A DNA stretch of 64,000 bases from Cocos nucifera. Its lineage: Eukaryota; Streptophyta; Magnoliopsida; Arecales; Arecaceae. How positions within the stretch are numbered: the stretch's first letter is position 1; every line of letters begins with the position of its first letter. Where the stretch lies: the NCBI GenBank assembly GCA_006176705.1, contig QRFJ01000764.1:62001-126000 (forward strand). Reading direction: 5' to 3'. Made by a program: the position numbers and the translations under genes. The notes below the pieces were generated by a model. That model was not told where the DNA came from. It worked only from the letters and a program-made list of their open reading frames with translations, and did not search any database. This document shows positions 56,919-64,000 of the stretch, in pieces.

Positions 56919-57701
56919 CTACTTCTTGCAAAAGAAGCATTCAGCTTGACTCTTATCGGGCTTGATCTTCCTGGTCTGGTCCTGCACTGATGTCCCCACC
57001 TGAACTTGCACCTTCTTTGTTTTCTTCTTCTTGTTCTTCTTTTCTTTCTTAAAGGATCGAGAATCAGAAGATGAACATCCCACTAAGTTCACAGACTCTT
57101 TATGGAGCTGGTGATCCTTCTCAAAGTTTTGAAGTAACCCTAGTAAGCCATGGTAGTTTACTTTAGGCTTGGTCATTCTGTAATGAGTAAGGAATGGGAG
57201 ATAGGACTTTGGCAGTGAGTTTGGTATTGCATCTTTTTCAAGTTGTTCATGCAAGAAAAAGTCAAGTTTGCTCAAGCACTCTATCAGCTCGACCATATAC
57301 AGTACATGATCAGTGACAAAGGCTCCATCCTGCATTCTGGCATTGAAGATGGTACAATTTGTCTTGTGCTTATCAATGTCATTGGGTGTGCCAAAAAAAT
57401 CCTCCAACACTTGGAGCATTTCATTTGGCTGAGCTGTCTCAAACCTGCAACTGAACTCATCACTCATCATAGCCAATATAATGCAGCACACCATGGTTCA
57501 GTCACTAAACCATTTATGATAAGTGTCTCTGACTATTCCATGTGCATTGGTAGCTGGCTCCTCAGGTGCAGGATCCATCAGCACATATAGGATCCATTCA
57601 TGCTCCAGGACAATCTTTAACTTTTAGTATCCACTATCGAAATTGGGTCCCACCAACTTATCATCGTCCAATAATGATCGGAGTGATAGAAAAGTGGCCA
57701 T
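56919..57701 (-). pseudogene. C2 gag
   Basis: The start is ATG at 57701-57699 (ATGGCCACTTTTC), which opens a gag N-terminus with LDDDKLVGPNF. A stop follows after about 25 codons, and another before 57494. From 57494 the frame is open for 191 codons with MLQVLEDFFGT, a lysine-rich tract KKEKKNKKKKTKK and the first half of a zinc knuckle, CFFCKK. The stop falls inside the knuckle. The bases before the ATG read TTTGTGCAGAC, a good splice acceptor context. Confidence 0.88.
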
Positions 57702-59245
57702 GTCTGCACAAAGGAAAATCAAAATCTAGTTAGTAATTGATTCATTAAACCTAAAGATTTGAGTTTTAATCAAAAGATTTTTTCCACTATTTTATTCGAA
57801 TTGATAGCCTCTACCTCCAATTCGAGGAATTATTCTAATTCCTTAATGGATACTAGAATCCACGTAGACTATACAAGAGCCCAACTTTGGTTTGCCCACC
57901 CATGTACATCTAAGGGTAGGTTCATAATCAATTATTTCTCCAAATAATTTTCAGTAATTAAATTTTTCCCCAGGCCCTGATCAGTTGGCTTTGGCTTTCT
58001 CAGAAAAGGGTCCAGTTAAGTCCACCTATTAACATGACCATACTTGGCCCATCCAACCAATGAATGATCAGGCCCAACTTTGGTTGGCCCATCTGACCAT
58101 CATTTAGAAAGATATATCCAAGAGATCATATAATGCATGATAATTCCATTAATCGATAAGCACTTGGCCTTTGGGCCTCCAATGATTATCTGACTGATGG
58201 ACTCATTATCATCCACTTTAATGGGAGGCTATGATCCAATTATCATATAATTATTTTATTTTAGGGATCTAATAATTTTAGAGAATTTAATTTATAGAAG
58301 CAAGTAGGTCAGATTAACCAGCTTGTCATGATCCTCCCACTAACTTCACCAAGTCATCTTAAGGGAGACCATTAATAGGCTAGTCTAGTAGCACCTAAAT
58401 TAGTCACATTGATTACCTAGCTGACATGGGTCAGCTCGAATAGTTAAGTGATCTGATCAAAATATAATCTCACCAAGAGATCAGATAAGTTCGATCAGTA
58501 GAAGAGTCTACCAGGCTTACCTTAGACACCATCAGAAATAGCCAGATAAGTGAGCTGCCAATTAGAAACCACTAGTCTGATTTACCTTAGATACCAACTG
58601 GTTTAATTAGTTTCAATTAGATCAACCTAACAGTTCGTGCTAGACTGCTTAGTCAAGAATCAAGTCCATCTTGGGTCTTGTTAAAGATATAGACTTGACC
58701 AACTACAACTATTACAATTGATTTAGAGAATCCTTGACCTAATCTAAGACAAAAATTGATTAGATTTAGTCAATTCTCTAATTAAGTCTATTCTTTAATC
58801 TAAACCTAGGTCTAACCTAATTAATGGACCTAATCCCCACTAAACCATTAACCCAATGTGTTATGGTTCGTGTCATAGGATCTTCAATTTACAATCCTAG
58901 AACCTAATCAAACAACTTCTTAATTCTTAATTAAGTTTTAGACTGTGGGTTGGTATTTGGCTTTTTGAAAATAGTTTTTATATTTAAAATATTTTTATAA
59001 TATGGTTCTATCAACTAAGTTGCATGTTTAATTCATAATCAATATGCAAGTAACATAAACATGAATCATAAATCTAATCTAAATAGGTTCATGTAATTGA
59101 AATAGTTTCAATAATAATCAATCATAAATCTTTTTAGATCAAATTTAATATATTTATGAAGACTAAAATTATATTAAAATATTTTTAGTTAGACCATAAA
59201 ATTTTTAGATCTAATTTAAAATTTTATGATCAATATTTTAGATCA

Positions 59246-59316
59246 GCACATACTAGGACAACCTATTCACTGTAAGGGGTAAACCTTACAGCAGGACAAT
59301 CTTATGACAGTCTGTG
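59246..59316 (-). other. Leader hairpin, copy 2 (C2)
   Basis: On the minus strand the inner arms CTGTAAGG and CCTTACAG pair perfectly. The equivalent C1 pair is TTGTAAGG with CCTTACAA, so the closing pair changed on both sides. The 3' outer arm TAGTATGTGC is intact and its partner is partly decayed. Confidence 0.75.
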
Positions 59317-59416
59317 CAATCTAAAATATTTTATTTTTAGATCTAAAACTATTTTAAATTTATTAAATTATAAATAAAATTAGATTAAATCTAATAAATT
59401 TATGATTAGAGTCAGA

Positions 59417-59493
59417 TCATCACGAACTAGGATAACCTATTCACTGTAAGGGGTAAACCTTACAATAGGACAACCTTATGGCAATTTGTGAGA
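59417..59493 (-). other. Leader hairpin, copy 1 (C2)
   Basis: The inner arms TTGTAAGG and CCTTACAG pair with one T-G wobble. The rest matches the other copy: GGTTGTCC upstream and AATAGGTTATCCTAG downstream. Confidence 0.72.
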
Positions 59494-59590
59494 TCTAAAT
59501 TTTTTTTAATTTTAGATTTAATAGTTAGATTATAAATTAGATTTAATCTAAAAGATAATCTAAATATGCATAAAAATCATGTAATAACAA

Positions 59591-59606
59591 CCTTGCTCTG
59601 ATATCA
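59591..59606 (-). other. Primer binding site of C2
   Basis: The minus strand reads TGATATCAGAGCAAGG, one base different from the usual TGGTATCAGAGC, starting two bases from the 5' LTR. Confidence 0.9.
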
Positions 59607-59608
59607 GT

Positions 59609-62081
59609 TGAAGGAACTAGATCTAGGGTTTTATAGGTAGATCTTGGAAACTTTTTCAAGATCTTACAACAAAAGATTGAAATAAATTAAATATTTATTT
59701 AAATAAATATATAATTATCTAGATCTTAGATCTATTATATGATCAAAGCATGATATTAAATCATGAAATTAAAATCAAATAAGAAAGTAAAAGGTTGATC
59801 AAATCAACCTAGATCTACACTATATCAAATGCAGGTATGAAGTTAATAAATCAGATCTATTATCTGAGCAAGTTAGATGTTCTAACTTGTTGATCTGGAC
59901 TTGAGGATGAAGTCACGAGCCGCACACATGTCCGACCTCTAGGAGTCATCTACACGAGTCTACGATCTCTGATCTGAAGTCCGATGCAAAAAATCAGCAC
60001 AACATGTTAGTACTATACTGATCCTTCTTCGACGGTCGATCCAATGCTCCCTTCATTGAAACTTGGATTATCTAAAATATGAAAAGGAAGATGAGAGCTT
60101 ACTGATATGAGACTCTCTTAAAAAAATTTTAAAAAAAGGAGGAAAGATTGAAAATAAAACAGCCCTAGAAGAAGACCTTCTTCTTCTTCTCTTTTCTCTC
60201 ACATGGATACCTAGTTTGGTGCCTATGTAACCCCCAAGCCCAAGGACCCTCTTTCTTTGATTTTTGCACACCCCAAAACTCTCCCAAAGTTCTATATTTC
60301 ACTAAAAAATCAAAATAAAATTCATCCAATAAATGGAGAAAGGGAAGAGTCCAAGTTAGATCAAAATTCTAGACTAGGAATATCCAAACATGAAAAGTTA
60401 TTGGGGCGCCCAACTCTTGGACACCTCCTCCACAATTATTGGCGTGGACCAGCAAGGGAGGGTGCATAAAAAAAAAATATTTTTATGACATAAGAGAAGA
60501 ATTAATTAAAAGAGGGGGCGGTACTCAAAGAAAGGTGTTTTGGTCAATAAGGATTCTATCTCATAGAATCCTAAGCAAAACTAACTCCTCTTTTGAATTG
60601 GTCTTCTAACAAATTACCTTATGAGAAAAGGAGGAGAGAAAGAGGGTGTGAGAAGCCATGGGAGTGGAGAATTTTCACATAATAAATAAAACAAATAGGG
60701 CATGGGGTGTGAGGATTAAGTGGCGCAAGTGATAGGGAGTATTAGTCACACAAGGACTCCTATTTTGACTTGGTCAAACAAGATCTTTTAACCAAATAAA
60801 ATCAAGATTAAACCAACCCAATTAAATAAGGCCCTAACCCATTTAAGAACTTAATTAAATCAGATTTAATTCTAATTTATTTTTTAATCAAATTAGAAAT
60901 TTGGGTTAATCCGAGTCCTAGTTAGACTAGGACTAGTTCTTCCTTGCACTTGGCTTATCCAATAAACCAATTGAACTTGATCCAATTAAGCCCAAACTAA
61001 ATATAATTAAATTATATTTAATTAGACTTAATCTCAACCTATTGTCTTAATCAAATTAACCTAATTAGTAATCCAATTACTAATCGATCCTCCTGCAATA
61101 CTTGCACTAGGTTAAACACTAATCGTATTGATTGTTCAACCCTAGAACGATTCTTAATCATCCGATTAGATCATAAGCTCTAATATGGGTGACCTCATAG
61201 ATTCGAACCTAAGTGAATAGTATAGAAATAAATTTTTGTACCAATCGAAGTGACCATCTAGCAATGATACCTGATGGATAGATAGGTTGAAGGTGTAGAA
61301 CACCATCCTTAGAACCCATGTGGATATAGTTTCCATATCATTTATCCCCTTAACCACAATGCTCATAGAACACCTCAGAGTTCAACTATCAATTTTGATC
61401 AGGTTGTCCACATTGTATTTCAAAATATCAAATCCATCTGATGGTTTATCCTGGCCAAGGTTTTACTATATTGAAATATAGTGATACATTCTTCTCCAAA
61501 TCTTGGAGTGGTCAATTCCATCTTGATCACACTCCATCTTTGCAAGTACTTGACAGTGCCCAGAATCCTTTTATTGCTAATTTAGAAATTTAGTTAGTTC
61601 GGTAACAAATCACAGTGAGTTGTTTGCAAGTCACTGAGGTGATCTTAGGTCTAAGGGATACTTATATCTATATCATATCAGAGACATTCTCGATAGTAGA
61701 ATGCTCTGGAGTTGGTCACATTCAATGACGATGTATCCATACATCTCACCTATATGCCATACTAGTATCTTCACACTCCTTGGTTAAGAGGACAACCAAA
61801 CTATATGGCATATAGCGATCTATGCTCGATAGACGCTATTATCCTAATTAATAGCTTATCATTTGGTCGTGAACAAATTTAAAGACTAATTGATAAATCC
61901 TCTCTTTATTGAAACTAAATAGTCCTAAGAACTTCATCATAATAATGAGTTCATTAGAAGATGTAAACTTATGATGAAAAAGATGCCAAAATATTTTTAT
62001 TAATTAATAAATCTATTATAATTATGAAATAGCTCAACCGTCAATAAGCTGATGATTGACTTTGGAACATAATTCTCAATA
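59609..62081 (-). repeat. 5' LTR of C2
   Basis: A 2473-bp intact LTR starts TGAAGGAACTAGATC and ends CATAATTCTCAATA. It carries the hairpin with loop GAG (60403-60427 in reverse). It allows the split 3' LTR to be joined on paper without doubt. Confidence 0.94.
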
Positions 62082-64000
62082 GTTTCTATGCTATCGGCTT
62101 AGGTTCGAACCTATAGAGTCATACACATTAGAGCTTGTAACCTGATTAGATGGTTAATCATTGATTGAGAATCATTCTAAGGTCAATCCATCAATATGAT
62201 TGGTGTTTGACCTAATGCAAGTATTGCAGGAGGATCGATTAGCAATTTAATTACTAATTGCTAATTGGCTCAATTTGATTGAGCAATCAGGCTGAGATCA
62301 AGTCTAATTAAATTAGATTCAATTAGAATTAGTTTGGACTTAATTAGATTAAGTCTAGTTGATTTATTGGATAAGTCAATTGTAAGAAAGAATAATTTCT
62401 TGTTTGACTAGGACTTGGGTGCACCTAATTGACTTAGGATTTTAATCAGATTTAAATCTTGATTTAATCTAATTTAATTGGGTTCCTAGTTAAACTAGAA
62501 TATCATTAATTAGGTTGTATTTAATCTAGTTTAAATAGAATTTAAATTAGGTTAAAATCTCTTTTGACCTAGTCAAATAAGAGGAGTCCTAGTTGGACTG
62601 GGACTCTCTCTCTTTCTCTTGCACGTTAGAAAGCCCATGCCTTCCTTTTATTTCTGAGGTTTTACATGAACTTTCCCATGCCTAAGAAGCTTCTCCATGC
62701 CCCATAATTTTGATTTTTGGGAGTTTGTTTTGCCATGATCAAAACAAGGAAGAAGTTAGGATTTGTATCCAACTTAGAAGAGACCCCTTTGACCAAAACT
62801 CTTCCTTCCCTTGTGCGACAACCTTTCCCATGCCTAGTTATTTTTTCCTCCCTCTTTTCCTTTCTTTTTGTGCATGAGATTGAGTGGTTACATTATAAAT
62901 ATTTAGGGGAGGGGCATCCAAAAATATTTAGGGGAGGGGCGTCCAAGAGTTGGATGCCCCATGAGACTCCTTCTAAGTCTAGGATTTTGACCTAGTCTTT
63001 GTCTTAAATAAGGAGGCACCTTATTTTGAGTCGATGGCATGAGAAACTAAGGCAATTCCATGGAAAAAGAAGATCACAAAAGAAAGAAAATGTGGGTAGT
63101 ATGAGGCACCAAGTTCTTTGGAGAAGAACCTTTCTTTTGGACAACATAGGATGATGTCTTGAAGAGACAAGGTAAGAGAAGATTGTCTTCTCTTTATTTT
63201 TCTTTTATGTATTTTTTTCTCTTGTTTATTCTTTATAATTTTTATGTGATAAAAATTTGAGAGAGAGAGGAATAGGGCATGGGGATAAGTGCTCCAAGTT
63301 GTTAGGGCATGGTATTCTTTTTGGATATAATTTGATCATGTCCTGATGAGAGAAGGAGAAGAGAAGAAAGGTCTTCTCTTAGGGTTTCTTTGAGAACCCT
63401 TCTTCTCCTAATTTTTGTAAAATTTTTTTGTGATAAAATCATAGATTTTAGATCTTAAAACATAGAAAAAATTTTAGAGGAGAAGGTCTCCTCTTGTCCT
63501 AACATAGAGATATTATTAGGACATCTATCATTGATGTTCTGAAGGTGAAGATTTATCTTCTCTTAGGATTTATTTTTCTTGATTTTATTTTTTAATTTAT
63601 AGAAGATCCATGATTTGGATTGCTCTCTTATTCCTCCTCATGTTCTTCATCTCTTGGAGTATCCAAGAGATCCGAAGAACATGTATTTGATTAACTATCA
63701 GGAGGGATCTGCGAAAAGCTAGCACTTCAAGCGGATCTTCATTCAATGAATCTTTGATCTGTATTGCAGATTCATGTGGATCATCTGTAGAGGCCGAATA
63801 CATGTGCGGCTATGAAAGCAATAATGAAAATCAACCACAGAGTTCTCAATCCGCGCAAAGGTAAGAGATCTGACCTCTTGGTAACCTAGATATGATTTAG
63901 GATTAGATCTAGAATTATTCTAGATCTTGGTATTGATATGATCAATACCACTTATGATTAATTTAATTTTAGATTTATATTTATATTATAACATATTATA
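62082..64000 (+). repeat. 3' LTR of C1, second part
   Basis: It continues 20619-21479 and matches 13834-15750 of the 5' LTR, including the pyrimidine tracts, the hairpin (62936-62960) and the TTGATATGATCAATACC region. It runs to the window end, so the target duplication is not visible. The frames at 62717-62995 and 63597-63803 are incidental. Confidence 0.93.
62897..62946. repeat. 25-bp tandem duplication in the C1 3' LTR
   Basis: AAATATTTAGGGGAGGGGC followed by ATCCAA or GTCCAA occurs twice in a row. The 5' LTR has one unit (near 14661-14685). The duplication ends inside the 5' arm of the GAG-loop hairpin. Confidence 0.9.

Larger units (their letters stand above)
57704..59590 (-). other. 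Long untranslated leader of C2
   Basis: About 1.9 kb lies between primer site and gag start. On the minus strand it holds two hairpin copies (59417-59493 and 59246-59316). It then has two TCTAAGGTAA motifs (near 58596 and 58520; the second reads GTGTCTAAGGTAAGCC), and TTTGTGCAG just before gag. If spliced from 58520 to 57704, an 817-nt intron would be removed. Confidence 0.7.
21480..62081 (-). mobile_element. Element C2: Ty1/copia retrotransposon on the minus strand
   Basis: The 5' LTR is 59609-62081, the primer site 59591-59606, coding remnants lie 57701-54123, and the 3' LTR is split into 52289-53995 and 21480-22258 by A1. The flanks are GTTCC (21475-21479) and GTTTC (62082-62086), a 4 of 5 match. 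Removing it restores the C1 LTR text, which can be read intact in the C1 5' LTR near 13825-13840. Net length without A1 is about 10.6 kb. Confidence 0.93.
12973..64000 (+). mobile_element. Element C1: Ty1/copia retrotransposon, host of the nested stack
   Basis: It has a 5' LTR at 12973-15868, a primer binding site, a long leader, decayed gag-pol and a 3' LTR that begins at 20619. The 3' LTR stops at 21479 and resumes at 62082, because C2 inserted there. It runs off the window with about 140 bp missing by comparison with the 5' LTR. The site is inside the gypsy protease. The right-hand target duplication is outside the window, so it cannot be checked. Confidence 0.92.

Noticed and set aside
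1..64000. Host genes, tRNA or rRNA genes, CRISPR arrays, phage or bacterial genes
   Set aside because: Everything that can be interpreted falls within retrotransposon LTRs, leaders or gag-pol remnants. The tRNA-like matches are primer binding sites of 12-16 bases only.

Overview
The window is repeat DNA from a flowering plant genome. Every interpretable base belongs to an LTR retrotransposon, and I see no host gene, rRNA, tRNA or CRISPR array. A monocot, possibly a palm, is my impression from the type of element only; the sequence does not prove it. Names used here are mine: A = Ty1/copia with LTRs of about 2.28 kb, C = Ty1/copia with LTRs of about 2.5-2.9 kb, B = a short non-coding LTR element, G = a Ty3/gypsy element.

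The layout is a stack of insertions that can be read from LTR ends (TG...CA), 5-bp target duplications and interrupted homologies. 1-1053 is an old C-type LTR fragment, apparently interrupted by G (minus strand; LTR 1054-1738 plus 10145-10891, internal part 10892-12972). B (1739-10139) sits in the G LTR and carries two solo A LTRs (1823-4096 and 7370-9497). C1 (plus, 12973 to beyond the window end) sits in the G protease. C2 (minus, 21480-62081) sits in the 3' LTR of C1. A1 (minus, 22259-52283, target duplication ATCCA) sits in the 3' LTR of C2. A2 (plus, 26795-46431) sits in the A1 integrase. A solo A LTR (41656-43816) sits in the A2 pol. That is up to seven time-ordered layers.

Coding content is gag (with zinc knuckle), aspartic protease, integrase, reverse transcriptase and RNase H of copia elements, all broken by stops or frameshifts. 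A2 is the best preserved and many of its breaks are single-base changes in short homopolymers. C1 is the most decayed. G keeps only protease and scraps of pol.

31950-31974 is a gap of exactly 25 N. It is followed by 6.5 kb (31975-38518), rich in apparent indels, that is an inverted copy of 39297-45648, including the same nested LTR at the same target site. This is probably an assembly or read artefact, although a real inverted duplication is not excluded.

The most interesting non-coding signals are conserved foldable sequences: a two-stem hairpin in the A leader, a duplicated hairpin in the C leader, an 11-bp hairpin with a constant GAG loop in C LTRs, a 12-bp GC-rich hairpin in A LTRs, and a splice-donor-like motif in a leader segment shared by families A and C. 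Several of these show paired base changes between copies.
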